A stretch of 14,118 nt of DNA from Hungatella sp. UBA4396 (GTDB lineage Bacteria > Bacillota > Clostridia > Lachnospirales > Lachnospiraceae): the NCBI GenBank assembly GCA_002389905.1, contig DGRE01000016.1:1-14118 (forward strand). The letters are read 5' to 3'. Below, piece after piece: positions 7,988-13,439 of the stretch; the stretch's first letter is position 1; the number at the start of each line of letters is the position of its first letter. Under the pieces are notes generated by a model, which saw only the letters and a program-made list of their open reading frames with translations, made no database searches and had not been told where the DNA came from. A program made the position numbers and the translations under genes.

Positions 7988-8084
7988 ACAAAAGGAACAA
8001 CCACCCCAACACAAGGGGTTGGCCAAATACTTAGAATAGACTACTACCCTTTCAACTGGCCAAAGTTTACAAGGGTAGTTTTTC
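7988..8084 (+). ncRNA. Predicted antisense antitoxin RNA, copy A
   Basis: A predicted RNA of about 97 nt lying wholly opposite the 3' untranslated region of the copy A toxin mRNA, like RatA opposite txpA or SR4 opposite bsrG. It begins after the promoter at 7953-7981. It has a 5' hairpin closed by CCCC/GGGG near 8003-8019 and ends in an intrinsic terminator with arms ACTACCCTT (8043-8051) and AAGGGTAGT (8071-8079) and a T-run. The role, blocking toxin translation or triggering mRNA decay by pairing, is inferred from the family. Ends are predicted from promoter and terminator only. Confidence 0.65.
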
Positions 8085-8116
8085 TATGCCCATTTCTGGG
8101 ACTTTTATAGAAAAAC
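8078..8116 (-). repeat. Hairpin directly after the copy A toxin stop codon
   Basis: Arms GTTTTTCTAT (8078-8087) and ATAGAAAAAC (8107-8116) enclose an inner CCCA/TGGG stem with a GAAA loop on the toxin strand. It begins 1 nt after the stop codon. On the minus strand no T-run follows, so it looks like an mRNA-stabilising or antisense-accessible structure rather than the terminator. The same structure recurs at 8630-8667. Confidence 0.6.
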
Positions 8117-8117
8117 G

Positions 8118-8201
8118 CTACTTACAATTATAAAAAATAAAGGTAAGCAATGCGATGATAAACATTCCAAAGGCCATAAGGTCTTTAAAATCATACTTCA
8201 T
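8118..8201 (-). CDS. Holin-like type I toxin peptide, copy A
   Basis: A small membrane peptide of 27 residues, too short for routine gene calling. After MKYDFKD comes a single membrane segment with the core LMAFGMFIIALLTFI (residues 8-22), then FYNCK and a TAG stop. The core closely resembles the BsrE/BsrH/TxpA group of type I toxins (putative holin-like toxins), which insert into the membrane. The ATG has GGGAGG about 8 nt upstream, embedded in a hairpin. The promoter lies at 8274-8302, and an antisense RNA gene sits opposite the 3' untranslated region. The peptide is identical in copy B. Recognition rests on the motif plus the complete gene arrangement; toxicity has not been shown here. Confidence 0.8.
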   Translation of the reverse strand: MKYDFKDLMAFGMFIIALLTFIFYNCK

Positions 8202-8209
8202 CTGCACCA

Positions 8210-8235
8210 CCTCCCATCTATGTAATGATGGAAGG
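8210..8235 (-). promoter_or_regulatory. Hairpin sequestering the copy A toxin ribosome binding site
   Basis: On the toxin mRNA, CCTTCCATC (8227-8235) pairs over nine positions with GATGGGAGG (8210-8218), burying the whole Shine-Dalgarno sequence in the stem with an 8-nt loop. Upstream, TGGAACAAC (8258-8266) can instead pair with GTTG...TTCCA (8229-8240), which would free the ribosome site. Such switchable leaders are typical of type I toxins. Confidence 0.65.
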
Positions 8236-8273
8236 CCAACGCCCTTGCAGTGACACGGTTGTTCCATGTCATC

Positions 8274-8302
8274 ATGATAGCATATCCTTTTTTGGAGTAC
8301 AA
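8274..8302 (-). promoter_or_regulatory. Promoter of toxin, copy A
   Basis: On the minus strand TTGTAC (8297-8302), a 17-nt spacer and TATCAT (8274-8279) give a start near 8267 and a leader of about 65 nt before the toxin ATG. The same arrangement is kept in copy B. Confidence 0.7.
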
Positions 8303-8324
8303 TTGTTTTTTATACTTTTCTCAG

Positions 8325-8356
8325 GCAGCAGGCTATAATGGCTCTACTGCTTTTTT
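8325..8356 (+). terminator. Plus-strand terminator, copy A (imperfect)
   Basis: GCAGCAG (8325-8331) pairs with CTACTGC (8344-8350) with one C-A mismatch, followed by six T. The copy B equivalent has a perfect stem. It would stop plus-strand transcripts that run past the short antisense RNA terminator. Confidence 0.6.
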
Positions 8357-8407
8357 GCGCTGCGGGCCGCATGATAGATAAAAAGAGTAGAAATACTTTC
8401 TGCATTT

Positions 8408-8444
8408 GGTATAATGAATTTATTAAACAGATGGGAGTGGACAT
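8408..8444 (+). promoter_or_regulatory. Orphan promoter and RBS remnant at the right end of copy A
   Basis: An extended -10 element (TGGTATAAT, ending at 8415) and GGGAG before GGACAT correspond position for position to the promoter and RBS of the gene at 9001. Here the start codon position reads into TAATAT and no gene follows, so this is a duplicated control region without its gene. Confidence 0.55.
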
Positions 8445-8457
8445 TAATATATTTATC

Positions 8458-8511
8458 TATAGGTACTTTATTACTTATAGGTACTTCACTACTTATAGGT
8501 ACTTGAATACT
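8458..8511 (+). repeat. Three tandem 18-nt repeats next to the copy B antisense promoter
   Basis: Three consecutive 18-nt units (8458-8475, 8476-8493, 8494-8511) share TATAGGTACTT and a terminal ACT or similar. They differ in the middle: TATT, CACT, GAAT. Only the third unit yields the -35 box TTGAAT (8503-8508), so the array abuts and includes part of the antisense RNA promoter of copy B. Copy A has no such repeat in front of it. Confidence 0.85.
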
Positions 8512-8531
8512 AATACCAGATATGTTATATT
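8503..8531 (+). promoter_or_regulatory. Promoter of antisense RNA, copy B
   Basis: TTGAAT (8503-8508), a 17-nt spacer and TATATT (8526-8531), with a predicted start near 8538. The -35 box lies in the third 18-nt repeat. Confidence 0.75.
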
Positions 8532-8537
8532 AGAATT

Positions 8538-8636
8538 ACAAAAGGAACAACCGCCCCAATACAAGGGGTTGGCCAATGACAATGATAGAAAACTCCATCC
8601 TTTCAACTCGGTCAAAGTATACAAGGGTGGTTTTTC
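8538..8636 (+). ncRNA. Predicted antisense antitoxin RNA, copy B
   Basis: A predicted RNA of about 99 nt opposite the 3' untranslated region of the copy B toxin mRNA. It has the same 5' CCCC/GGGG hairpin as copy A. It ends in a terminator with arms CCATCCTT (8595-8602) and AAGGGTGG (8623-8630) followed by TTTTT. Compared with copy A, one T-A pair of this stem has become C-G and one C-G pair has become T-G, so the stem is preserved while the sequence drifts. The stretch between the two hairpins differs strongly from copy A. Function is inferred from the arrangement. Confidence 0.65.
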
Positions 8637-8667
8637 TATGCCCATTTCTGGGACTTTATAGAAAAAC
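8630..8667 (-). repeat. Hairpin directly after the copy B toxin stop codon
   Basis: Arms GTTTTTCTAT (8630-8639) and ATAGAAAAAC (8658-8667) enclose CCCA/TGGG, as in copy A, with one base fewer in the loop. The left arm overlaps the T-run of the antisense RNA terminator. Confidence 0.6.
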
Positions 8668-8668
8668 G

Positions 8669-8752
8669 TTACTTACAATTATAAAAAATAAAGGTAAGCA
8701 ATGCGATGATAAACATTCCAAAGGCCATAAGGTCTTTAAAATCATACTTCAT
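8669..8752 (-). CDS. Holin-like type I toxin peptide, copy B
   Basis: This encodes the same 27-residue membrane peptide as copy A, with core LMAFGMFIIALLTFI, but ends in TAA instead of TAG. The DNA of the ORF and leader from about 8672 to 8817 matches copy A base for base. The promoter is at 8825-8853. GGGAGG precedes the ATG by about 8 nt and is buried in a hairpin at 8761-8786. An antisense RNA gene lies opposite its 3' untranslated region. With a predicted start near 8818 and an end near 8545, the mRNA would be about 275 nt, similar to the known txpA and bsr toxin mRNAs. Confidence 0.8.
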   Translation of the reverse strand: MKYDFKDLMAFGMFIIALLTFIFYNCK

Positions 8753-8760
8753 CTGCACCA

Positions 8761-8786
8761 CCTCCCATCTATGTAATGATGGAAGG
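8761..8786 (-). promoter_or_regulatory. Hairpin sequestering the copy B toxin ribosome binding site
   Basis: Identical to the copy A element: nine pairs between CCTTCCATC (8778-8786) and GATGGGAGG (8761-8769), with the competing upstream pairing partner at 8809-8817. Confidence 0.65.
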
Positions 8787-8824
8787 CCAACGCCCTTGCA
8801 GTGACACGGTTGTTCCATGCCATA

Positions 8825-8853
8825 ATGATAGCATATCCTTTTTTGGAGTACAA
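8825..8853 (-). promoter_or_regulatory. Promoter of toxin, copy B
   Basis: On the minus strand TTGTAC (8848-8853), a 17-nt spacer and TATCAT (8825-8830), with transcription starting near 8818. Confidence 0.7.
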
Positions 8854-8877
8854 TTGTTTTTTTAATACTTTTCCCAG

Positions 8878-8909
8878 GCAGTAGGCTATAATGGCTCTAC
8901 TGCTTTTTT
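8878..8909 (+). terminator. Plus-strand terminator, copy B
   Basis: GCAGTAG (8878-8884) pairs perfectly with CTACTGC (8897-8903), followed by six T. It insulates the promoter of the gene at 9001 from plus-strand transcription of the toxin region. It could also end a longer antisense RNA covering the entire toxin mRNA. Confidence 0.7.
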
Positions 8910-8961
8910 GCTGCTATAAGACTACATGATAGGTAAAAAGAGTAGAAATACTTTCTGCATT

Positions 8962-8992
8962 TGATATAATGGAATTATCAAACAAACGGGAG
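8962..8992 (+). promoter_or_regulatory. Extended -10 promoter and RBS of the RmlD-like gene
   Basis: TGATATAAT (8962-8970) is an extended -10 element without a good -35 box. Transcription would start near 8977, and GGGAG (8988-8992) lies 8 nt before the ATG. All of this lies inside the right end of toxin-antitoxin copy B. Confidence 0.6.
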
Positions 8993-9000
8993 CGGAACAT

Positions 9001-9885
9001 ATGAAAAAGAGAATGATGGTTACTGGAGCGGACGGCTTTCTTGGGTCAAGGATTGCAGCATATTACGAAAAGAAATATGAGGTGATACGGACTGGACGCA
9101 GTGATTTGGATATTACGGATGAATATGCCGTTGCTGAATTTTTAAAAGAGAAAAATCCTGCGGCAGTAATTAACTGCGCCGCAATATCTGATGTGGGTAC
9201 ATGTGAAAAGAATCCTGAGCTTTCGGAGGCAGTTAATTTACATGGAACTGTGAACTTGGCAAAGGCGTGTAAAGAAAGCGGCAGCAGGCTTCTTTTCATG
9301 AGCTCTGATCAGATTTATGCCGGAAGCAAACTGGAAAGGCCAAATCTGGAAACAGACCATATACCTCTGATCAATGTTTACAGCCGGCACAAGAAGCAGG
9401 CGGAAGAAAAAATCCTGGAGCTTTTGCCCCATGGGATATGTCTGCGCCTTTCCTGGATGTATGATTTTCCTGTAAGGGGATTAAAGAGCAGCAATAATCT
9501 TTTGGTCCGTTTGTTAAAGGCTATGCTCCAAAACCAGGCGGTCAGTCTTCCGGTCCATGATTACAGGGGAATTACCTGGGTTCAGGATGTGGTGAAGAAT
9601 ATAGAGCCTGCCATGGAACTGCCCGGCGGAGTCTATAATTTTGGCAGTGAAGGCACCTGTTCTTCCTATGAAACAGGAATCCGGGTTCTTGGTATGCTGG
9701 CTCATAATGAAGACAGGAGAGAGCTTGTACTTCCAAATGATGACGGCTTTGCAGGCGGAGCCAGAAATTTATCAATGGATATAGGAAAGCTGAGATCCCA
9801 TGGACTGGATTTTCCAGAAACCGTATCAGGATTTGAAAAATGCCTTAAAAACAGCCCCGAATACGTCATGACTTTGCTTCGGTAA
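9001..9885 (+). CDS. RmlD-like NAD(P)-dependent sugar reductase/epimerase
   Basis: A cytoplasmic extended short-chain dehydrogenase of 294 residues, the usual length of dTDP-4-dehydrorhamnose reductase (RmlD). The Rossmann dinucleotide motif TGADGFLG is at 8-15. DLDITD (35-40) and the NCAAISDVGTCE stretch (58-69) match the RmlD pattern, SSDQIYAG is at 101-108, and the catalytic pair is Y127/K131 in YSRHK. RmlD proteins reduce a 4-keto-deoxysugar nucleotide, but no rmlA, rmlB or rmlC gene is nearby, so this may be a related sugar epimerase or reductase with another substrate. It appears monocistronic, with its promoter inside the neighbouring toxin-antitoxin unit. The link to the downstream sugar-catabolic cluster is only proximity. 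Confidence 0.75.
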   Translation: MKKRMMVTGADGFLGSRIAAYYEKKYEVIRTGRSDLDITDEYAVAEFLKEKNPAAVINCAAISDVGTCEKNPELSEAVNLHGTVNLAKACKESGSRLLFMSSDQIYAGSKLERPNLETDHIPLINVYSRHKKQAEEKILELLPHGICLRLSWMYDFPVRGLKSSNNLLVRLLKAMLQNQAVSLPVHDYRGITWVQDVVKNIEPAMELPGGVYNFGSEGTCSSYETGIRVLGMLAHNEDRRELVLPNDDGFAGGARNLSMDIGKLRSHGLDFPETVSGFEKCLKNSPEYVMTLLR

Positions 9886-9918
9886 ACGGGAAACCATCAA
9901 GGTTTGCCTGCTTAACTT
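9881..9918 (+). terminator. Weak possible terminator after the RmlD-like gene
   Basis: GGTAAAC (9881-9887) can pair with GTTTGCC (9902-9908) around a 14-nt loop, followed by a T-containing but interrupted tract. The stem overlaps the stop codon. The poor T-run makes this uncertain. Confidence 0.3.
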
Positions 9919-9994
9919 TGTGAAAATGTAAACAATGACCCAAAAATGTGAAAAATATACAATGGATCGCTGCAAAATATAGAAAAATAGTCAA

Positions 9995-10023
9995 TGGACA
10001 AATAAAATACTGTGATATATATT
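9995..10023 (+). promoter_or_regulatory. Promoter of the LacI-type regulator gene
   Basis: TGGACA (9995-10000), a 17-nt spacer and TATATT (10018-10023) predict a start near 10030, exactly where the operator lies. The sequence upstream (9921-9998) contains three imperfect copies of a GAAAAATnnnCAATGG-like element. Confidence 0.65.
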
Positions 10024-10026
10024 ATT

Positions 10027-10038
10027 TATAACGTTTCA
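10027..10038. promoter_or_regulatory. LacI-type operator at the regulator's transcription start
   Basis: TATAACGTTTCA is an imperfect palindrome centred on CG. It shares AACGTTTCAAGT with the perfect palindrome before the phosphorylase gene. Its overlap with the predicted +1 suggests autorepression. Confidence 0.65.
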
Positions 10039-10054
10039 AGTTTGGAGGAATTGT

Positions 10055-11062
10055 ATGAAAGAGACATATAACTTGAAAGATGTCGCAAAGCTGGCTGGAG
10101 TCAGTCTTGGGACAGCCTCTAAGGTGCTGAACCACATTTATGTAAAGCCGGATCTTCGGGCCCGTGTGGAGGAGGCGGTAAAGGAGCTGAACTACACACC
10201 CAATGTCATAGCCAGAAGCCTAAAGGTCAATTCCACAAAAACAGTTGGAATTATGATTCCTGATATTTCAAGCCCTGTAATCAGCAAGGTGGTGAAGGGA
10301 ATTGAGGATTTCAACAGGCAGAAGGGGTATAACGGCATTATTTACCAGACTGCTTTGGAACTTAACGGAGAAAAACAGGCCATTGAAACCTTTGTCAGAA
10401 GTAAGGTGGACGGTATTTTCTATATTGGGAATACGGTTGAAGCCCAGATTGCTGAACGGTTAAAGGAAATTAAGATACCGGTGGTATTTATTATGACCAG
10501 CTACCAGGATCAGGCATTTTCCAGTGTGACCATTGACAATGAGGAGGCTGCTTTTGTGGCCGTGGATCATCTTTGCGGCAGAGGGCATAAGAGTATTCTT
10601 ATGATGGCAGGAGAGAAGGACGACCCCAATGCAGGCGCACCCCGGTTAAAGGGATATTTGAGAGCCTTGAAAAAACACGGGATTGAACCTGATCCGGACT
10701 TAATCCATCATGGAGGCTACCGGCTTCAGAGAGGGTATGAGGACATGAAAGGCTTTCTTCGGGGCAAAAAGGAGTTTTCTGCATTATTTGCCGTGTCCGA
10801 TGAGGTTGCCATAGGTGCGGTAAAGGCACTGGCGGAAAATGGATTTCGGGTTCCGGAGGATGTATCTGTTTTTGGATTTGACGGAATTGAGATGATCAAT
10901 TATATCGAGCCTTCCATCAGCAGCATTTCACAGCCTTTTTATGAGCTGGGAAGTGAAGCGGCGAAAATTCTCATGTGCTGTATTGAAGAAGGGAAGAACA
11001 ACATTCACAAAGTATTGCCATTTCGTTTGATTGAAAATAAATCAGTGAAAGATCACTGGTAA
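10055..11062 (+). CDS. LacI-family transcriptional regulator
   Basis: A repressor of 335 residues, a typical LacI length. The N-terminal helix-turn-helix is at about 6-27 (LKDVAKLAGVSLGTASKVLN). The hinge region with YTPNVIARSLK follows at about 47-57, then a periplasmic-binding-protein-like effector domain from about 62 (TVGIMIPDISSPV). The ATG has GGAGG 6 nt upstream. Operators at 10027-10038 and 11079-11090 lie before this gene and before the phosphorylase gene, so it very likely controls itself and the downstream GH65-mutase pair. The inducer is probably the disaccharide cleaved by the phosphorylase or a product of it; the sequence does not identify it. In the recognition helix the usual SxxTVSRVLN reads SLGTASKVLN, a tolerated variation. 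Confidence 0.9.
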   Translation: MKETYNLKDVAKLAGVSLGTASKVLNHIYVKPDLRARVEEAVKELNYTPNVIARSLKVNSTKTVGIMIPDISSPVISKVVKGIEDFNRQKGYNGIIYQTALELNGEKQAIETFVRSKVDGIFYIGNTVEAQIAERLKEIKIPVVFIMTSYQDQAFSSVTIDNEEAAFVAVDHLCGRGHKSILMMAGEKDDPNAGAPRLKGYLRALKKHGIEPDPDLIHHGGYRLQRGYEDMKGFLRGKKEFSALFAVSDEVAIGAVKALAENGFRVPEDVSVFGFDGIEMINYIEPSISSISQPFYELGSEAAKILMCCIEEGKNNIHKVLPFRLIENKSVKDHW

Positions 11063-11078
11063 AAATTTTAAATAAATA

Positions 11079-11090
11079 TGAAACGTTTCA
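11079..11090. promoter_or_regulatory. LacI-type operator before the GH65 phosphorylase gene
   Basis: TGAAACGTTTCA is a perfect 12-bp palindrome ending 3 nt before the AAGGAGG ribosome-binding site, so bound repressor would also block read-through from the regulator gene. The half-site length differs from the 14-bp CcpA cre consensus, which favours the adjacent LacI protein as its ligand. No clear separate promoter is visible in the 46-nt gap. Confidence 0.75.
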
Positions 11091-11108
11091 AGTAAGGAGG
11101 CCATAACA

Positions 11109-13439
11109 TTGAACAGTCAGATTGATAGTTGGAAAATCGTAGAACATGAATTTAAGCTTTGCCACAATGCCAACCAGGAGTCGATATTTACCCTTGCAAA
11201 TGGATTTATCGGCATGAGGGGGGACGGAGAGGAGGCGATTTCCGATGGCTTCAGCAAGCCGGGTACCTTTATTAATGGTTTTTTTGAAAAGGCGGCTATT
11301 ATTTATGGAGAATCGGGCTATGGATTTGCAAAAAACAAGCAGATCATGCTGAACGTCTGCAATGCAAAGCAGTTGACCGTTATGGTGGATGGAGAGGAGT
11401 TTCATCCGGAGCACTCCAGAATGGAGTCCTATTACAGGGAACTGGATATGAAATCCGGAATTGAGATCAGGAAGGTGGTCTGGATTACAGAATCCGGGAA
11501 AAGGGTTCTCATTGAAAACCGGAATCTGGTGAGCATGACACGAAAGTTTGTGGCTGCCAGGGAATGCATTGTGACGCCTCTTAACTTTTCCGGGCCGATT
11601 CAGATAGAATCTTATCTGGAAGGCAGCAAATATATAGAAGAAAAGACTGACGATCCCAGAGTTGAGGAAGGATTGGGGGACGGGGATTTTCAGGTAACTG
11701 AACGGACCCACATGGAGCACCTTGGAAGGAAGGCCGCTTTTATGAAGCAGGCTGCAAAGAATTCCGGCCTTTCTGTTGCTTGTACCGTAACTGAGAGCAT
11801 ATCACAGGTTTGCAATGAGGTGCGGGAAGCAGAAGAAGACTGGCTTCTCACCAGATACATGATCAGTGCTTCGGAAAATGAGCCGGTAAAGCTGCAGAAA
11901 TACATCAGCTATGTGACCAGCCAGAGGGAATTTGAGGACTGTTATGAAAAGACTTCAGCCGACCAGGCGTGTGAGGCAGCTGGCGCAGGTTTTGAACAGC
12001 TATTAAAGGAACAGGCCCTCTATATGGAGGAGTTCTGGAGCCATGGAGATGTGGCAATTAAAGGGGACCCTTCCCTTACCCAGTCCATCCGGTTTAACCT
12101 GTTTCACCTTCTTCAGTCAACGGGGCGGGATTCTTTTACCAGTACTGCTTCCAAGGGACTGAGCGGAGAAGGCTACGGCGGCCATTATTTCTGGGAATCT
12201 GAGGCTTATATTGCTCCGGTGTTTCTGTTTTTGGCTGAAAGCATTGCCAAAAGCATGCTGGAATACCGCTATACCATACTGGATAAGGCCAGGGAACAGG
12301 CCAGGCTTATGGGCCATGAAACAGGGGCTTTGTATTCCTGGAGAAGCATTGACGGAGAAGAGGCTTCCGCCTATTTCCCGGCGGGCTCGGCTCAGTATCA
12401 CATCAACGGAGACATTGCCTTTGCTGTAGTCCGGTATCTGGATGCAACTCTTGATATGGACTTCCTGGAAAAATGCGGTCTGGAGATTCTTTTGGAGACG
12501 GCCAGAATCTGGACGGATATGGGACATTATTCAGCTTTAAAGGGCGGGAAGTTCTGCATTGACTGCGTCACCGGACCTGATGAGTATACGGCTATTGTGG
12601 ACAATAACTGTTATACCAATTTAATGGCAAGGGAGAACCTCTGGAATGCTGTAAAGTATGCCAGGCTTTTGAAAGAGGAAAACGGAAAGAGATATGAGGA
12701 GATTGCAGAAAAAATTGGTTTGAAGATTCAGGAACTGGAGGAATTCCAGAAGGCAGCCGATCTGATGTATATTCCCTATAATGAGAATTTGCAGATTCAT
12801 ATGCAGGACGACACCTTCCTTTATAGAAAGGTGCTGGATTTAGATAAGATTCCGGATCAGAATTTTCCTCTGCTGCTTCACTACCATCCCCTATTTATTT
12901 ACCGCCATCAGGTATGCAAACAGCCGGATCTTCTGCTGGCACAGTTTTTCCTTTTCAACCGGTTTACGGATGAGGAGAAGAAACGGAACTTTGATTATTA
13001 TGAAAAACTGGCGACCCACGATTCCTCTTTATCCGTCTGTATTTTCTCGGTTATGGCGGCGGAAACCGGAGATGTGGACAAGGCCTACGATTATTTTATG
13101 CAGTGCATTCGGACAGATCTTGACGATATGCAGAAAAATACAAAGGATGGGCTCCACATGGCCAACATGGCAGGGGCGTGGCTGTCCATTGTCCATGGCT
13201 TTGCAGGCATGAATACAGCAGAAGGAGAGTTATCCTTTAAGCCAAGACTTCCGAAACAGTGGGAAGGGTATGAATTCTCTGTAAGATACAGGGGAAAAGA
13301 AATCAAGGTAGAGGTGGACAGAATCGGAGTCTCCTATGAGATGAAGTCAGAAGGTCAGCTTACTATAACCCATTGGGGAGAAGCGGTGGATGTGGCCTTT
13401 GGAAACAAAAGAGTGTTTAAATGGGGAGAAGAAGGATGA
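11109..13439 (+). CDS. Glycoside hydrolase family 65 disaccharide phosphorylase
   Basis: A cytoplasmic inverting phosphorylase of 776 residues that would split an alpha-glucosyl disaccharide with phosphate, releasing beta-glucose 1-phosphate. An N-terminal beta-sandwich (about 1-270) is followed by a helical linker and an (alpha/alpha)6 barrel. The catalytic general acid is E492 in TGPDEY, with VDNNCYTN next. GYGGHYFWESEAY (356-367) and KQPDLLLAQFF (604-614), the phosphate-site KQ, are family landmarks, and THDSSLS follows at 636-642. The start is TTG, chosen because AAGGAGG lies 8 nt upstream. Preference among maltose, nigerose, kojibiose, trehalose or a glucosyl-rhamnose cannot be settled. 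The WESE in place of the common WDTE is worth noting. It is operonic with the mutase gene, overlapping it by 4 nt. Confidence 0.9.
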   Translation: MNSQIDSWKIVEHEFKLCHNANQESIFTLANGFIGMRGDGEEAISDGFSKPGTFINGFFEKAAIIYGESGYGFAKNKQIMLNVCNAKQLTVMVDGEEFHPEHSRMESYYRELDMKSGIEIRKVVWITESGKRVLIENRNLVSMTRKFVAARECIVTPLNFSGPIQIESYLEGSKYIEEKTDDPRVEEGLGDGDFQVTERTHMEHLGRKAAFMKQAAKNSGLSVACTVTESISQVCNEVREAEEDWLLTRYMISASENEPVKLQKYISYVTSQREFEDCYEKTSADQACEAAGAGFEQLLKEQALYMEEFWSHGDVAIKGDPSLTQSIRFNLFHLLQSTGRDSFTSTASKGLSGEGYGGHYFWESEAYIAPVFLFLAESIAKSMLEYRYTILDKAREQARLMGHETGALYSWRSIDGEEASAYFPAGSAQYHINGDIAFAVVRYLDATLDMDFLEKCGLEILLETARIWTDMGHYSALKGGKFCIDCVTGPDEYTAIVDNNCYTNLMARENLWNAVKYARLLKEENGKRYEEIAEKIGLKIQELEEFQKAADLMYIPYNENLQIHMQDDTFLYRKVLDLDKIPDQNFPLLLHYHPLFIYRHQVCKQPDLLLAQFFLFNRFTDEEKKRNFDYYEKLATHDSSLSVCIFSVMAAETGDVDKAYDYFMQCIRTDLDDMQKNTKDGLHMANMAGAWLSIVHGFAGMNTAEGELSFKPRLPKQWEGYEFSVRYRGKEIKVEVDRIGVSYEMKSEGQLTITHWGEAVDVAFGNKRVFKWGEEG

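Larger units (their letters stand above)
7953..8444. repeat. Toxin-antitoxin cassette, copy A of a tandem duplication
   Basis: This stretch is repeated at 8503-9000 with a period of 550-551 bp. It contains an antisense RNA promoter and gene on the plus strand, a 27-residue toxin gene on the minus strand, the toxin promoter, a plus-strand terminator and an outward plus-strand -10 element. Similarity starts near the TTGAAT box and ends at GGACAT, the position equivalent to the base before the start codon of the gene at 9001. Between the copies lie 58 nt made mostly of an 18-nt repeat. Confidence 0.85.
8503..9000. repeat. Toxin-antitoxin cassette, copy B of a tandem duplication
   Basis: This is the second copy of the 7953-8444 unit. 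It contains the same order of elements and runs up to the base before the ATG of the sugar-reductase gene at 9001. The toxin ORF and leader are identical to copy A, whereas the antisense RNA gene and the region beyond the toxin promoter carry many differences. Confidence 0.85.

Noticed and set aside
8458..8511. CRISPR-like array
   Set aside because: There are only three 18-nt units, contiguous and without spacers, so this is a simple tandem repeat.
8338..8776. Plus-strand open frames of 107 and 66 codons across the toxin array
   Set aside because: They run through the 18-nt repeat, the antisense RNA gene and the antisense strand of the toxin. They lack ribosome sites and are better explained by those features.
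11043..11058. CAGTG/CACTG hairpin at the end of the lacI-type gene as a terminator
   Set aside because: Only 5 bp within coding sequence and followed by mixed A/T rather than a T-run; read-through to the phosphorylase is likely needed.
11079..11090. CcpA cre site
   Set aside because: The palindrome has 5-bp half-sites around CG rather than the 6-bp half-sites of cre, and the local LacI gene has a matching second site.
13421..13435. Upstream in-frame start for beta-phosphoglucomutase
   Set aside because: The family starts just before the FDMDGV motif, and the ATG at 13436 has the ribosome site and the ATGA overlap.
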